A stretch of 59,416 bases of DNA from Alloalcanivorax balearicus MACL04 (GCF_025532145.1 NZ_ARXS01000027.1:1-59416), one strand, 5' to 3'. Shown: positions 18,339 to 29,075, counted from the first letter of the stretch. The notes: generated by a model from the letters alone, not told the origin. Program-made: numbers and translations.

Positions 18339-19532
18339 ATGCGTATCAGTACGGTGACCATGTTCGAACAAAGCATGACTTCCATGAATCGTCAGCAGGC
18401 CGACTTCATGAAAGTCAGCCAGCAGATCGCTTCCGGACGCCGCGTAGTCAATCCCTCCGATGATCCACAGGCCGCCTCCCAGGCTGTGCGTGTGGCGCAA
18501 TCCCTCGCGCTCACCGAGCAGTATGGTGACGCGAGGGTCAGTGCGCGCAATGCGCTGTCCCAGGAAGAGAGTGTGCTGAACAGCGTTAGCGATTCAATCA
18601 CTCAGGCCAAGACGCTGATCCTTCAGGCGGTGAACGGCACGCTCAGCGACGCCGATCGTGACTCCGCCGCCAGTGAGCTGCGCGGGATCTACGAAACACT
18701 GCTCGGGCAGGCCAACGCCACCGACGGTAATGGCCGTTATCTGTTCGGCGGTTATCAGGACGACAGCCCGCCGTTCGTCAAAAACGGGGGCGGCGTGGAT
18801 TATGTGGGGGATACCCAGGTTCGCCAGCAGCGCATTGATGCCTCCCGTCTGATGCCGGTGTCCGATAACGGCGAGGACATCTTCCAGAGTGTGCATACCA
18901 GCGCTGGTTATCTGGCCCGTGCTGATGGCGGCAACAGCGGGTCCCTGACGTTCACCGGGCCGGACGTGGTCGATGTCGACGATCCGGACTTTGGCGGCGC
19001 CTTTACCATCGAGTTCGCCGACGACGGAACCAACATCACCTACAGCGTCAACGGCGGTGCGCCACAACCCTACCAGGAAGGCGAACCGATCCGTTTTGGT
19101 GGTCTCTCCATGACGCTGGAAGGCGCTCCGGCGGATGGTGATAGTATCGCGGTGGATAAGGCCGCCGACATGGAACCGGATTTGTTCGCTACCTTTGAGC
19201 GGGCTCTGGCGGTGCTGGAAAATCCGGCCTCCACCGACGCGGAGAAAGCCGCGCGTACCAACACCCTGAATAACGCGTTGCGCGAACTGGACAACGGCCT
19301 GGACAACGTCCTCACCGTGCGGGCCTCGGTGGGCTCCCGCCTCAACGAGCTGGACGTGGTGGATACGGTGGCGGAGAACCGCACCCTCAACTACGAGCAG
19401 ACCATGTCCGATCTGGTTGACCTGGACTACGTGGAGGCGATTTCCGAGTACGTGCTTCGTCAGGTCGGCCTGCAGGCCGCTCAACAGAGCTTCATGGGCA
19501 TCAAGGGGATGTCCCTGTTCGACCGGATGTAG
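18339..19532 (+). CDS. flgL: Flagellar hook-associated protein 3 FlgL
   Basis: The product is 397 residues, the second hook-filament junction protein. The flagellin-like N-terminus (MRISTVTMFEQSMTSMNRQQ, then SQQIASGRRVVNPSDDP) and the C-terminal coiled coil (NYEQTMSDLVDLDYVEAISE) are typical. It is longer than E. coli FlgL (317), with the extra length in the surface domain (about 180-290), as in many polar-flagellated bacteria. Confidence 0.94.
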   Translation: MRISTVTMFEQSMTSMNRQQADFMKVSQQIASGRRVVNPSDDPQAASQAVRVAQSLALTEQYGDARVSARNALSQEESVLNSVSDSITQAKTLILQAVNGTLSDADRDSAASELRGIYETLLGQANATDGNGRYLFGGYQDDSPPFVKNGGGVDYVGDTQVRQQRIDASRLMPVSDNGEDIFQSVHTSAGYLARADGGNSGSLTFTGPDVVDVDDPDFGGAFTIEFADDGTNITYSVNGGAPQPYQEGEPIRFGGLSMTLEGAPADGDSIAVDKAADMEPDLFATFERALAVLENPASTDAEKAARTNTLNNALRELDNGLDNVLTVRASVGSRLNELDVVDTVAENRTLNYEQTMSDLVDLDYVEAISEYVLRQVGLQAAQQSFMGIKGMSLFDRM

Positions 19533-19575
19533 GGGCCAGCTTCCCATGGTATGAGCTATGAAGCTGCTGAAAAAC

Positions 19576-19658
19576 GTCATGCCGGACTCGATCCGGCATC
19601 TCCCACTACGAAGTGATGCGCCCTGCAGAGGGAAATCCCGGGTCAAGTCCGGGATGAC
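19576..19658. repeat. Second type of palindromic intergenic repeat
   Basis: GTCATGCCGGACTCGATCC near 19576 is related, in inverted orientation, to AAGTCCGGGATGAC ending at 19658. This is a different family from the CTGTGGGA repeats. It lies in the gap between the convergent genes flgL and fliR. Confidence 0.6.
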
Positions 19659-19691
19659 GAGGTGCTTTTCAGAGGCTCCTTACGAAGCCGC

Positions 19692-19761
19692 TGTGGGAAG
19701 CTTGCTTGCAAGCGAATGGACTTTCCCGCCCAAAGATTCGCTTGCAAGCAAGCTTCCCACA
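19692..19761. repeat. REP-type palindrome R4
   Basis: Perfect inverted repeat with 26-base arms: TGTGGGAAGCTTGCTTGC onward at 19692-19717 and its complement at 19736-19761. It sits between convergent flgL and fliR and probably serves as a shared terminator. Confidence 0.88.
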
Positions 19762-19782
19762 ATTGATCTCTCCAATGACCTC

Positions 19783-20574
19783 TCAAACAGGAGAGACCAA
19801 GCGCTCCAGCAGATGCTGCAAAACGCCCAACCCTTCCCCGAACAAGCCTTGAAGAAAACGCCCAAGGTCCCCCATCAGTACGGTCAGAAGAAACAGCCCC
19901 AGGGTCAACGACAACGGGAAACCCACTGAAAACACCGTTAACTGAGGCGCGGAGCGATTCAGGATGCCGAGCGCCAGATTGGTGATCAGCAGTGCACAGA
20001 CCAGAGGCAGTGCCAGCATCAGGCCGGATGCGAAGATGGTGCCGCCATAGCGCACCAGCAATTCGAAGGCAGCGCTATTGAGGCCGGGTAGCCCCACCGG
20101 CAGCGTCTGAAAGCTGCCCGCCAGCGTATCGATCACCATCAGGTGGCCGTTCACCGCCAGAAACATCAGCAGCGTTATCATGTACAGAAAGCGCGACACG
20201 ATCATGGTGTTGGCGCCGGTATCCGGTGCCACGAAAGTAGCGAAGGCGAGGCCCATTTGCAGCCCGATAAAATCGCCGGCGGCCATTACCACCGCGAACA
20301 TGATCCGCAACACCAGCCCCATGGCCACGCCGACCAATACCTGCTCCACCGACACGCCGAGGCCGGCCCAGGACATCACTGGAATCGCCGGTGGCGCCGG
20401 CAGATGAGGCACGATCACGATGGTGATCAGCAGGCCCAGGCCAATCTTCGTCTGCCGGGGCACGCTGGAGTGGCCGAGCAACGGCGCGGCACTGAAAAAC
20501 GCCAGAATACGCAGAAAGGGCCACCAGAAGGCGGTCAGCCAGGCATGCAGCTGATCGAAGGTGACCTGGATCAT
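19783..20574 (-). CDS. fliR: Flagellar export gate protein FliR
   Basis: The product is 263 residues with about six membrane helices. FliR is part of the FliP5Q4R1 export gate. The N-terminus WPFLRILAFFSAAPLLG and the central GDFIGLQMGLAFATFVAPD are typical of the family. It is the last gene of fliLMNOPQR and lies 3 bases after fliQ. Confidence 0.93.
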   Translation of the reverse strand: MIQVTFDQLHAWLTAFWWPFLRILAFFSAAPLLGHSSVPRQTKIGLGLLITIVIVPHLPAPPAIPVMSWAGLGVSVEQVLVGVAMGLVLRIMFAVVMAAGDFIGLQMGLAFATFVAPDTGANTMIVSRFLYMITLLMFLAVNGHLMVIDTLAGSFQTLPVGLPGLNSAAFELLVRYGGTIFASGLMLALPLVCALLITNLALGILNRSAPQLTVFSVGFPLSLTLGLFLLTVLMGDLGRFLQGLFGEGLGVLQHLLERLVSPV

Positions 20575-20577
20575 GGA

Positions 20578-20847
20578 TCAGGACAACAGCAAGGGCAGGT
20601 TCTGAAACAGCTCGCGGGTAAAGTCGATGATCAAATGCAGCAGCCATGGACCGGCCAGCACCACCACCGCGAACACGCCGAGGATTTTTGGAATGAACGA
20701 CAGGGTCATTTCGTTGATCTGGGTGGTGGCCTGAAACAGACTCACCAACAGGCCAATCACCAACGCGGTGATCAGCAGGGGCGCCGCCAGCATCAGCGTT
20801 ACCATCATGCCCTGATAGGCCAGGCTCATTACCGCTTCCGGGGTCAT
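20578..20847 (-). CDS. fliQ: Flagellar export gate protein FliQ
   Basis: The product is 89 residues, the same length as E. coli FliQ, with two transmembrane hairpin helices. MTPEAVMSLAYQGMMVTLML and LLVSLFQATTQINEMTLSF are conserved family stretches. The frame is open to 20892, but ATG at 20847 gives the family start. Confidence 0.95.
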   Translation of the reverse strand: MTPEAVMSLAYQGMMVTLMLAAPLLITALVIGLLVSLFQATTQINEMTLSFIPKILGVFAVVVLAGPWLLHLIIDFTRELFQNLPLLLS

Positions 20848-20860
20848 GGCGTTTCTCCGT

Positions 20861-21619
20861 TCAGACGAAAAAGCTTTGCGCCAGCGAGCCAATCAGCAAT
20901 TGCCAACCGTCCACCAGCACGAACAGCATCAGTTTGAAGGGCAATGAAATGGTGGCCGGCGGCACCATCATCATACCCAGCGCCATCAGTACACTGGCCA
21001 CCACCAGATCGATGATCAGAAACGGAATAAAAATAGTGAAGCCGATCTGGAACGCGGTCTTCAGTTCACTGGTCACGAACGCGGGCAGCAATACGCGAAG
21101 CGGCACGTCCTCCGGTCCATTCAGGTTCTCCGCCTTGGCCAGCCGCGCGAACAACGCCAGATCCGGTTCCCGCGTCTGTGCCATCATGAATTCCCGGAAC
21201 GGCTCACTGCCCACACTGAGTGCCTGTTCGAAGCCCATTTCATCGTTGGATAAGGGAACCCAGGCTTCCTGGTAAACCCGGTTCAACACCGGCGACATAA
21301 TGAAAAAGGTAAGAAACAGGGTCAGCCCGAGCAGCACCTGGTTGGGCGGAGCCGATTGGGTGCCCATGGCCGTACGCAGCAGACTGAACACGATAATGAT
21401 GCGGGTGAAGCAGGTCATCATCAGCAGCAGAGCGGGCAGGAACGCCAGGCTGCTGAGCAATAACAGCGTCTGTAGCTGGATCGACCATTGCTGGCCGCCG
21501 TCGGCGGTGGGCTGGCTGGTGAGGCCGGGGATGCTGGCCTGAGCCCAGGTCAGGCCGGGCAGCGCCAGAGCGGACAGTAACAGGGTCGCCAACCACAGCC
21601 AGCGCGGGCCGCGCTTCAT
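20861..21619 (-). CDS. fliP: Flagellar export gate protein FliP
   Basis: The product is 252 residues with a cleavable signal peptide (ending near TWAQA) and four later membrane helices. [39 protein letters not shown] and [19 protein letters not shown] are diagnostic. Its start overlaps the fliO stop in an ATGA. Confidence 0.96.
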   Translation of the reverse strand: MKRGPRWLWLATLLLSALALPGLTWAQASIPGLTSQPTADGGQQWSIQLQTLLLLSSLAFLPALLLMMTCFTRIIIVFSLLRTAMGTQSAPPNQVLLGLTLFLTFFIMSPVLNRVYQEAWVPLSNDEMGFEQALSVGSEPFREFMMAQTREPDLALFARLAKAENLNGPEDVPLRVLLPAFVTSELKTAFQIGFTIFIPFLIIDLVVASVLMALGMMMVPPATISLPFKLMLFVLVDGWQLLIGSLAQSFFV

Positions 21620-22041
21620 GATCCGGCCCTGCCGCTTTTGCCGTTGCCGCCAAGGGTTTTTTTTCCGTTAGCGCTGAGTGCTCTGGCGAAGCGCGCGGCG
21701 AAGCTGGTGCCTTCGTCCGCATCATCGGATGGCTCGTGCGGTGATGCGGCCCGCGTCGGCGCGGGCAATTCATGAACCTTATTGATGCCGCCGCCGCCAA
21801 CGCCGAGCACCAGCCAGGTACCTTCCACTTCCACCACCACCAGGCGTTCCTTTGGTCCCAGGGCGCGACTGCCGACCACCTTCAATGTCTGACCCTGCCC
21901 GGGCAAGCCGTTGAGGCGGCGCAGCAGCCAGGCGCACAACAGAATAATGGCGACGATCAGCAGCAGCGCGAACGCGGTCTTACCGATCATCGCCAGTCCG
22001 ATCCAGCCTTCACCGTGTTGTGCCAGGGTCTCGGTGCTCAT
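21616..22041 (-). CDS. fliO: Flagellar export accessory protein FliO
   Basis: The product is 141 residues. One N-terminal transmembrane segment ([18 protein letters not shown]) is followed by a small cytoplasmic domain with [20 protein letters not shown], the usual FliO signature. FliO helps assemble FliP into the export gate. The C-terminal third is low in complexity and rich in Ala. Confidence 0.9.
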   Translation of the reverse strand: MSTETLAQHGEGWIGLAMIGKTAFALLLIVAIILLCAWLLRRLNGLPGQGQTLKVVGSRALGPKERLVVVEVEGTWLVLGVGGGGINKVHELPAPTRAASPHEPSDDADEGTSFAARFARALSANGKKTLGGNGKSGRAGS

Positions 22042-22044
22042 GGT

Positions 22045-22560
22045 TCAGCGATTCAGCTTCTGCACCCGCTCGGACGGGGTGACGATTTCGGTGATGCGGA
22101 TGCCGTAGCGATCATCCACCACCACCACCTCGCCCTGGGCGATCAGGTAACCGTTGATAAGAATGTCCATCGGCTCGCCGGCCAGACCATCGAGCTCGAT
22201 CACCGACCCCTGAGCCAGCTCAAGCAACTGTTTTATAGTGATGCGGGTACGTCCCAGCTCCACCGTCAGCTTGACCGGAATGTCCATGATCATTTCCAGA
22301 TCACGGGGGCCGGAGCCGATGCCGGCCTCGCCTTCCAGCGGTTTGAATACCTGACCGCCTGCATTGCGGGTGGCGTCGCCACCGTTGCTACCGTTGCCCT
22401 GGTCGTTGCCGGGGGCCGCGGACTGCTGTTCGGCCAGGGCTTCGGCCCAGGGATCATCCTCGCCGCCGCTGTTCTGTTCGTTCAACGCTTCGGACCAGAG
22501 GTCTTCGTGGTCCGGCTTCTCCGGTTGATCCGGCTGATCGGGTTTGTTGGGATCACTCAT
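22045..22560 (-). CDS. fliN: Flagellar switch protein FliN
   Basis: The product is 171 residues. An acidic, disordered N-terminal extension (about 1-85, with repeated DPWAEAL-like pieces) precedes the C-terminal SpoA domain MDIPVKLTVELGRTRITIKQ followed by DILINGYLIAQGEVVVVDDR. FliN builds the lower C ring with FliM. It overlaps fliM by 8 bases. Confidence 0.95.
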   Translation of the reverse strand: MSDPNKPDQPDQPEKPDHEDLWSEALNEQNSGGEDDPWAEALAEQQSAAPGNDQGNGSNGGDATRNAGGQVFKPLEGEAGIGSGPRDLEMIMDIPVKLTVELGRTRITIKQLLELAQGSVIELDGLAGEPMDILINGYLIAQGEVVVVDDRYGIRITEIVTPSERVQKLNR

Positions 22561-23584
22561 CTTCGGATTCCTTGGGTTGCGGCGTGGACGCTTTGACGAA
22601 CGGGGAGGTCGAAGGCGGGCCGGTGTGATCGATCATGCGTACCACGCGCAACGCCCGCTGGTCTTCACGGCTGCCGTATTCACACTCCATGACCGGAACA
22701 CCGTCCACATGGGCGCGCACGCTGTCCGGTAATTCGATGGGCAATACATCGCCTTGCTTCAATGCCATCACGTCCGCGATGCGGCTGGCCACGGAAACGA
22801 ACTCCGCCACCAGCTCCACTTCGGTCTGGCGTAACTCGCCGGCCATCCGCCGGGTCCAGCTTTGATCACCTTCACGGCCGTTGGGCCCCAGATTGGTCAG
22901 CACATCGCGCAGCGGCTCGATCATCGAGTAGGGGATGCACACCTGAAAATCGCTGGCCAGATTGCCCACTTCCAGATGGAAGGTGGTATTGACCACGATC
23001 TCGTTGGGGGAGTTGGTGATGTTGGCGAACTTGGCCTGTATCTCCGAACGCAGGTATTGGACATCCAGGGCGAAGACCGTGCTCCAGGCTTCCTGGTAAG
23101 CGTCGATGGCGAGGCGCAACACCCGGCGAATGATTCGCTGTTCGGTGTTGGTGAATTCCCGGCCCTCGGATCGGGTCAGAAAGCGGCCGTCGCCACCGAA
23201 CAGATTGTCCACCACCATGAACACCAGTCCCGGTGGGAACACCACCAGGGCGGTGCCACGCAGCGGCTTCATGGCTATCAGGTTCAGGTTGGTGGGGACC
23301 GGCAGATTACGGGCGAAATCCTTGAAACTCTGATAGCGCACCGAATCCACGGTGATGTCGGCACTGCGCCGGATCAGGTTGAACAGCGCCACACGGAAAT
23401 GACGCGCGAAGCGCTCGTTGATGATATCCAGGCTGTGCAAACGCTCCCGGATCACCCGATGCTGCGAGGCCGGGTCGTACGGCTTGATCCGTGACTCGTT
23501 GGCTTTGGCGCTGTCGTCATCGCCGCCGGGGCCATTCAGCAGGGCGTCGATTTCTTCCTGGGACAGCAGATCGTCTTGGGACAT
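22553..23584 (-). CDS. fliM: Flagellar switch protein FliM
   Basis: The product is 343 residues. The N-terminus DDLLSQEEIDALLNGP is the peptide that binds phosphorylated CheY. It is followed by the middle domain (with LNLIAMKPLRGTALVVFPPG) and a C-terminal SpoA-like domain that contacts FliN. Length is close to that of E. coli FliM (334). Confidence 0.96.
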   Translation of the reverse strand: MSQDDLLSQEEIDALLNGPGGDDDSAKANESRIKPYDPASQHRVIRERLHSLDIINERFARHFRVALFNLIRRSADITVDSVRYQSFKDFARNLPVPTNLNLIAMKPLRGTALVVFPPGLVFMVVDNLFGGDGRFLTRSEGREFTNTEQRIIRRVLRLAIDAYQEAWSTVFALDVQYLRSEIQAKFANITNSPNEIVVNTTFHLEVGNLASDFQVCIPYSMIEPLRDVLTNLGPNGREGDQSWTRRMAGELRQTEVELVAEFVSVASRIADVMALKQGDVLPIELPDSVRAHVDGVPVMECEYGSREDQRALRVVRMIDHTGPPSTSPFVKASTPQPKESEDE

Positions 23585-23626
23585 GGCGTTATCGTCAAGC
23601 GGCGTCGGTGAATATCGGAGGGCGGG

Positions 23627-24094
23627 TCATTGGACAATGAACTCGGTGAACAGAACGTCGTCCACTCGCAGGGTCGGCTGGCCGCTCACCAGTTCTTCTT
23701 CGAACAGGGCGAGGATCTTTTCGATCAGCGCCTCTTTCCCTTCCGGCGTCATCATCTCCTCGGCCTTCTGGCCGGAGGTCAGCAGCAGTAGCCGGCTGCG
23801 CACCTGAGGCATGAAGTCGTTGAGGAAATCCTCGGTGGTGCTGTCGCCTACCTGCAGGGATATTCCCGCGTACAGCAGATGGCGCCCACACAGATCGTCA
23901 CGCAAATTCACCGTGAAAGGGGCGACTTTGACATAGATCGGCGAGCGGGCGGTCTGCACCACTTTCGCCGCGAGCTTGTCGCCGCCGTTCTTATCCATCA
24001 GCAAATAGACATTGGCCGCCGCCAGAGAGGTGGTCATCACCAACAACGCGGCGATCAGCCACACCAGTTTCCGTGAACCTTTTTTTTCGGCCAT
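23627..24094 (-). CDS. fliL: Flagellar basal body protein FliL
   Basis: The product is 155 residues. A short basic N-terminus and one membrane helix (LVWLIAALLVMTTSLAAANV) precede a periplasmic domain ending in LRVDDVLFTEFIVQ. FliL surrounds the MotA/MotB stator and raises torque. ATG at 24094 is taken because AGGCGG lies six bases upstream; ATG at 24100 is nearly as likely. It is the first gene of fliLMNOPQR. Confidence 0.9.
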   Translation of the reverse strand: MAEKKGSRKLVWLIAALLVMTTSLAAANVYLLMDKNGGDKLAAKVVQTARSPIYVKVAPFTVNLRDDLCGRHLLYAGISLQVGDSTTEDFLNDFMPQVRSRLLLLTSGQKAEEMMTPEGKEALIEKILALFEEELVSGQPTLRVDDVLFTEFIVQ

Positions 24095-24260
24095 GCTCAT
24101 CCGCCTGATCAACTACTCCTCACGCCGCCGAGTATGGGGCTGAAGAGGCCGTGACCATGGCCGGAATAGAACGCGCTAATGGGGTTATCTCGGGGTTTTA
24201 GGCGTGAGAGGTGGATAGAGGTGCACCAATCGTTGCTGAAGCAGCTTCCCACCGATCGGT

Positions 24261-24442
24261 CTACGAAGCCGCTGTGGGAGCTTGCCTGCAAGCGAATTGG
24301 ATTCCTGGGCCCAAAAGATTCGCTTGCAGGCAAGCTCCCACAGCGGCTTCGTAGTCCAAACTGTGGGAGCCAGCCTGCTGGCGAATCCCGTCCTTCCGGT
24401 GTTGGGTATTTGCTTGCAGGCAAGTTTCCACGGCGGCTTCGT
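24261..24442. repeat. REP cluster R5 with 37-base perfect arms
   Basis: Bases 24261-24297 and 24318-24354 are perfect reverse complements, the longest pairing in the window. They are followed by a third half-unit at 24361-24386 and a diverged fourth at about 24411-24442. The cluster fills most of the 372-base gap between fliL and fliK, where no gene is seen. It would separate the fliF-K and fliL-R transcripts. Confidence 0.9.
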
Positions 24443-24466
24443 CAGTGTGCTGATGCGTCAGGCATC

Positions 24467-25531
24467 TCAAGCGTACAAATCCACTCCCTGACTTACCGAT
24501 ACGGTGCGAGCTGGAGAGGCGACGGGTTCGAGGTCTTCGGCATCGGCCAGCATGACGTTGGAGGGGGCGCCGGATTCCGGTTGCACGAAATGGGACGGTT
24601 GCTGCTGCCCCGGTTGCTGATCACTAACGCTCGCCTCACCCAGGTTGATGCCTTGCTGCGCCAACGCTTCGCGCAATTGCGGCAGCGCCTGCTCCAGAGC
24701 CTGGCGGACCTGGCCGTGGGCGGAGAAGAACTGGGCCTGGGCGCCCTGATCATCCACCTTGAGTGAGACCGACAGCGGCCCCAGCTCCGCCGGATGCAGA
24801 TGCAGTTCCACCCGATGTTCACCGCGCTGTTGCCATTGCGCCAATTGCAGACCCAGCTCTTGTCCCCAGCCCGGCTGGCCCACGGTGGTGGAGATAGCGG
24901 CGCTGCTCGTAACCGGCGAGGCTGGCGCCGGTGCCGTGGCGGAATGGGAACGCTCGGTACCTGGCGTGTTCAGTATCGGGGGCTCAGCGCCGGAGGGTGC
25001 CACCGCCGGCCGGGGCAGGTCCGCTGATTCCGTCGCGGCCACGGTTTGTGGCAAGGAGGGCGCGGGGCCTTGGTTTTCCGGTTTGATGACCTGGGACTCC
25101 GCCGTGACCGGAGAGGGGGAAGTGGCGACCGCCGGCATGCGGGCTTCCCGTGATTCGGCGCCTGACTGGGCGTTATTGCCGGCGGGCGCCGCCGGGATGG
25201 CGGTCTGAACCACCGGCGCCAGCAGTGCCGTCACCGCTTCCGGTTTATCTCCGGCATCACTGTCCGCGGCGTGCTCCGGCAAGCCTTTCTGCTGACCTTT
25301 TGCCTCACCGAGCAGGGGCGCGCGCAGTGCCTGGCTGAAGGCGTCGTCGGTCAGTGGCGCCAGCGCCGTGGCGGTGGGAGCGTTTGTCCTGATACCGGCC
25401 TGGGCCGGCAGGGCGGCGTTCTGGCTCAGCAACCGCAAGGCCGTGGCGAAGTCCGCGCCTTCGGCGGGGGCGGCGTTGGTGGCGGGCTTCAGGCCACTGC
25501 CGGGCAAGGTTAACAGGGATTGAATGTCCAT
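24467..25531 (-). CDS. fliK: Flagellar hook-length control protein FliK
   Basis: The product is 354 residues. A long Ala/Pro-rich disordered region (about 1-235) acts as the molecular ruler. The C-terminal domain that switches FlhB specificity carries HRVELHLHPAELGPLSVSLK and LPQLREALAQQGINLGEASV, both diagnostic. It is the last gene of the fliFGHIJK unit. A second FliK-like gene occurs at 38073. Confidence 0.93.
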   Translation of the reverse strand: MDIQSLLTLPGSGLKPATNAAPAEGADFATALRLLSQNAALPAQAGIRTNAPTATALAPLTDDAFSQALRAPLLGEAKGQQKGLPEHAADSDAGDKPEAVTALLAPVVQTAIPAAPAGNNAQSGAESREARMPAVATSPSPVTAESQVIKPENQGPAPSLPQTVAATESADLPRPAVAPSGAEPPILNTPGTERSHSATAPAPASPVTSSAAISTTVGQPGWGQELGLQLAQWQQRGEHRVELHLHPAELGPLSVSLKVDDQGAQAQFFSAHGQVRQALEQALPQLREALAQQGINLGEASVSDQQPGQQQPSHFVQPESGAPSNVMLADAEDLEPVASPARTVSVSQGVDLYA

Positions 25532-25548
25532 GGGGCTCCTCCGACTCT

Positions 25549-26004
25549 TCAGGTCGCTGTGCCGGGTAACCGGCGTTGGTGCAGGTTGCCGGCGATGTCA
25601 TCGGTTTGCCGCCGTTCCTGGCGGTGCTCCCGGTGCTGCTGTTGCTGTTGCCGCCGCGTGGCCAGGGTGTCGAACGAGGACAGCCGCTGTTGCCGTTGGC
25701 GCCAATGGTCCTGGCCGGCGTCGACGGCGCGTTGTTGTTCGCGCAAGACCTGCCGCGCCTGTTCGATGGCCTGATCCAGGGAAGCCAGGAAGCGGCGGTA
25801 GGTATTCAGCGTCAATGTATCCATGCCCTTGGCCAGGGCGTCCTGTAACCGGCCGGCGTACTCATTGCGGTAATTCTCCAGCGTGGACAACTGCGCCGTG
25901 GTGTTTTGCTGACCGCGCCGGGCTTCGGCCAGACTGTGCCCGGCCTGATCACGGGCCTGGCGGGCCTGCTCGATCAAAGTGTCCAGCGGCGACGACGGTG
26001 TCAT
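25549..26004 (-). CDS. fliJ: Flagellar export chaperone escort FliJ
   Basis: The product is 151 residues, predicted as a long antiparallel coiled coil rich in Gln, Arg and Glu. FliJ sits in the FliI ATPase ring and contacts FlhA. ATG at 26004 overlaps the fliI stop in an ATGA. The primary sequence is poorly conserved in this family, so the call relies on composition, size and position. Confidence 0.88.
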   Translation of the reverse strand: MTPSSPLDTLIEQARQARDQAGHSLAEARRGQQNTTAQLSTLENYRNEYAGRLQDALAKGMDTLTLNTYRRFLASLDQAIEQARQVLREQQRAVDAGQDHWRQRQQRLSSFDTLATRRQQQQQHREHRQERRQTDDIAGNLHQRRLPGTAT

Positions 26005-27359
26005 GGCGGATCTCCGATCAGGTGGGTCAAGGCGCCGTGGGCGTCCTGCAGCCCGGCGCATTCGTTGATGTCCTGGCGCAGCAGCGCTTCCAGGCGCGGA
26101 TACAGTTGCACCGCCTGATCCAGCTGCGGATCGTGGCCGGGGCTGTAAGCGCCGACGCCGATCAAATCGCGGTTGCGCTGATACAGGGAAAAAAGCTGTT
26201 TGAAGCGCTGGGCCCGGCGTAGCTGGGCGGTGGGCACCAACTGCGTCATGGCCCGGCTGATCGAGGCTTCAATGTCGATGGCCGGATAATGGCCGGCTTC
26301 GGCCAGGGAGCGCGACAGCACCACGTGACCGTCGAGAATGGCACGGGCGGCGTCGGCGATCGGATCCTGTTGGTCGTCGCCCTCGGTGAGCACGGTGTAA
26401 AACGCCGTGATCGAACCGCTGCCGGGGGCCCCGTTACCGGCCCGTTCCACCAGCCCTGGTAACTTGGCGAACACCGATGGCGGATACCCCTTGGTGGCGG
26501 GCGGCTCGCCAATGGCCAGGGCGATTTCGCGCTGCGCCATGGCGTAGCGGGTCAGTGAATCCATGATCAGCAAGACGTTATGGCCGGCGTCCCGAAAGCC
26601 CTCCGCCAGCCGGGTGGCATAGGCGGCGCCCTGCAGGCGTTGCAACGGCGAGGTATCCGCCGGCGCCGCCACCACCACCGCCCGGCGGCGGCCTTCGGGG
26701 CCGAGAATATGCTCGATGAATTCCTTGACCTCGCGGCCCCGTTCGCCGATCAGCCCCACCACGATGACATCGGCGCTGGTGTAGCGGGACATCATCCCCA
26801 GCAGTACCGATTTGCCCACGCCGGAACCGGCGAACAGCCCCATGCGCTGCCCCCGGCCGATGGTGAGCAAGGCGTTGATGGCGCGGATGCCGACATCGAT
26901 GGGCGTGTCGATGGGGGCGCGGTCCATGGGGTTGAGCGGGGCGCTGTCGAGACCGCCATGGGGACAGTCACCGAGCGCCGCGCCGCCGTCCAGAGGCACG
27001 CCGTTGCCGTCCACCACCCGTCCCAACAGGGTTTCACCGAGCGGGAAACGGCGGGTGCCACCTTCGTCGGCGAGCGGCAGTACCCGAGCGCCGGGTGTCA
27101 GACCGTGCAGTTCCGCCAGGGGCATCAGATACAACCGCTCACCGGCGAACCCCACCACCTGGGCCTCGGCGAAACCGCGCCCGGCCAGCTCGATACGGCA
27201 GCCGCTGCCAAGAGGAATACGCAGGCCCACCGCTTCCAGCACCAAACCGGTGGCCCGTACGATGCGGCCGCTTTCCCGGTAGGGGGGCGTGCTGGTCAGA
27301 CGCTGACCGACCCGCTGCAGGGTTTCGCGCCAATGGTCGTGATGGGCGGCGGCATTCAT
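26001..27359 (-). CDS. fliI: Flagellar export ATPase FliI
   Basis: The product is 452 residues, related to F1 ATPase beta. The Walker A motif [15 protein letters not shown] lies near residue 170. [20 protein letters not shown] and [19 protein letters not shown] (Walker B region) follow, and the sequence continues into [20 protein letters not shown]. It drives unloading of export substrates from chaperones. Confidence 0.97.
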   Translation of the reverse strand: MNAAAHHDHWRETLQRVGQRLTSTPPYRESGRIVRATGLVLEAVGLRIPLGSGCRIELAGRGFAEAQVVGFAGERLYLMPLAELHGLTPGARVLPLADEGGTRRFPLGETLLGRVVDGNGVPLDGGAALGDCPHGGLDSAPLNPMDRAPIDTPIDVGIRAINALLTIGRGQRMGLFAGSGVGKSVLLGMMSRYTSADVIVVGLIGERGREVKEFIEHILGPEGRRRAVVVAAPADTSPLQRLQGAAYATRLAEGFRDAGHNVLLIMDSLTRYAMAQREIALAIGEPPATKGYPPSVFAKLPGLVERAGNGAPGSGSITAFYTVLTEGDDQQDPIADAARAILDGHVVLSRSLAEAGHYPAIDIEASISRAMTQLVPTAQLRRAQRFKQLFSLYQRNRDLIGVGAYSPGHDPQLDQAVQLYPRLEALLRQDINECAGLQDAHGALTHLIGDPP

Positions 27360-28066
27360 GTTTCGCTCTCGCGCGGCTGGCGCCGCAGTTTGGCCAGCAG
27401 CATGTCCCAGCGGCAGGCGCGGCTGGCATCCCGTTCGCCGGCATCGCCGGTGACCCGGCAGCCGCCCCGTTGCAGGTCCGGGTCGACCCGGGCTTGCCAG
27501 CCGGCGGCGGTCAATTCCATGGCGAGGTGCTCTTCCACCAGGGCCAGATCATCCGGGTGCAACCACAGGCGTGGATGGGCTCCCAGTTGCGGTTCCTGAT
27601 GGAGCAGCTCGCGTATCAGGGCCAGCACTTGCTCCGGCTTGGCCGCAAGCGCCTCGCCGGCCAGTTGCTTACCCACCGCCAGGGCCAGATCGACAAGGTC
27701 GTCGGCGATCTGTTGATCCAGGGTCTGGACCGCGTTTTGAAACTGGATGGCGAGTTCGGCCAGGGGGGCGAGACTGGCCGCCGCTTGTTCCCGTGCCTGT
27801 TGCTCACCGTCGCGACGGCCCTGTTCCAAGCCCTGGGTATAACCCTGTTCCTGGCCGGCCTCGAAACCGGCCTGGTGTCCCTCCTGATAGGCCTGGTCGC
27901 GAACCTGGCGGCGCAAGGCGGTCAGTTCGGCCCGGGCGTCGAAGGTCTGATCCGCCGGGCGTTGCGGTTTGGCGGCCCTTTCTCCCGGACGTTCGGCCCG
28001 CGGGCGTTCCAGATCGCCCATCCGCCAACGTTGCCAGGAAGTCTTCGGCGCGGTCGAATCAGACAT
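27356..28066 (-). CDS. fliH: Flagellar export ATPase regulator FliH
   Basis: The product is 236 residues. The N-terminal third is charged. A Gly-repeat helix, [20 protein letters not shown] (Gly every fourth residue), is the FliH hallmark, and the C-terminal domain binds FliI. ATG at 28066 overlaps fliG by 8 bases; the frame runs further upstream without a plausible start. Confidence 0.93.
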   Translation of the reverse strand: MSDSTAPKTSWQRWRMGDLERPRAERPGERAAKPQRPADQTFDARAELTALRRQVRDQAYQEGHQAGFEAGQEQGYTQGLEQGRRDGEQQAREQAAASLAPLAELAIQFQNAVQTLDQQIADDLVDLALAVGKQLAGEALAAKPEQVLALIRELLHQEPQLGAHPRLWLHPDDLALVEEHLAMELTAAGWQARVDPDLQRGGCRVTGDAGERDASRACRWDMLLAKLRRQPRESET

Positions 28067-29075
28067 AAAGGTCGTCCCCACCGGACAGCACGATATCGCC
28101 GTTGTCGGCGAGACGGCGCACCACCTGCAGAATGGATTTCTGTTCGTTCTCCACCTGCGATACCCGGATCGGACCGCTGGCCTCCATGTCCTCGCGCAAC
28201 AGCGAGGCGGCACGCTGGGACATGTTGCGCAGGAATTTCTCGATGAGGGCTTCCTCGGCGCCTTTGAGGGCCAGCATCAGCGACTTGGTGTCGATTTCCT
28301 TGAGCAGCAGCTGGATGCTGCGGTCGTCCAGCTCCAGCAGATTCTCGAACAGGAACATCTCGTCGATGATGCGCTGGGCCAGATCCTCGTTGTGGGCGCG
28401 CACGGTTTTGATCACCGCCTCTTCCTGGCTGGAGTTCATCAGGTTGAGAATCTCGGCGGCGGTGCGCACCCCGCCCATCTTGCTGCGCTTGAGGTTCTGA
28501 CCATCGAGCATGCCGCCCAGTACCTCGGTGAGCTCCTGCAACGCCGCCGGTTGCACCCCACTGAAAGTGGCGATGCGCAGTACCACGTCGTTGCGCAATT
28601 TCTCGTCGAACTGCTCCAGCACATCGGCGGCCTGGCGCCGCTCCAGATGAACCAGAATGGTGGCGATGATCTGCGGATGTTCGTCGCGAATCATCTCCGC
28701 CACCACGTTGGCGTCCATCAGATTGAGCGCGTCGATACCGGAATTGCCGGCGTGCTGTTCGAAAATATCCTCGAGCAGACTGGAGGCCCGTTCCTGCCCC
28801 AGCGCCTTGACCAGCACCGAACGGATATGATCGGTGGAACGCAGGTTGAGGGCGGCGAACTGTTCCTGCTCGTCGTAGAAATCCTCCAGCACCTGGTGCA
28901 TTTCCTCATGGGAAATATGCTTCAGGCCGGCCATTTCCTGACTGATGTCCTGCACCTCACGGGCAGACAGGTGACGGAACACCTCCGCGGCACTGTCTTC
29001 GTCCAGCGCCAGCAAAAGGATGGCGGCGCGACGGGCCCCGTTGGCGGTACGCGCGCTGCTGTCAGGTCGGCTCAT
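28059..29075 (-). CDS. fliG: Flagellar motor switch protein FliG
   Basis: The product is 338 residues, similar to E. coli FliG (331). The N-terminus binds FliF ([20 protein letters not shown]). The middle domain has the [13 protein letters not shown] stretch. The C-terminal torque helix has [20 protein letters not shown] with the expected charged residues facing MotA. Confidence 0.97.
   Translation of the reverse strand: MSRPDSSARTANGARRAAILLLALDEDSAAEVFRHLSAREVQDISQEMAGLKHISHEEMHQVLEDFYDEQEQFAALNLRSTDHIRSVLVKALGQERASSLLEDIFEQHAGNSGIDALNLMDANVVAEMIRDEHPQIIATILVHLERRQAADVLEQFDEKLRNDVVLRIATFSGVQPAALQELTEVLGGMLDGQNLKRSKMGGVRTAAEILNLMNSSQEEAVIKTVRAHNEDLAQRIIDEMFLFENLLELDDRSIQLLLKEIDTKSLMLALKGAEEALIEKFLRNMSQRAASLLREDMEASGPIRVSQVENEQKSILQVVRRLADNGDIVLSGGDDLYV

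Noticed and set aside
24113-24466. Hidden gene between fliL and fliK
   Set aside because: Open frames here translate the palindromic REP arms and give repetitive, unrelated peptides.
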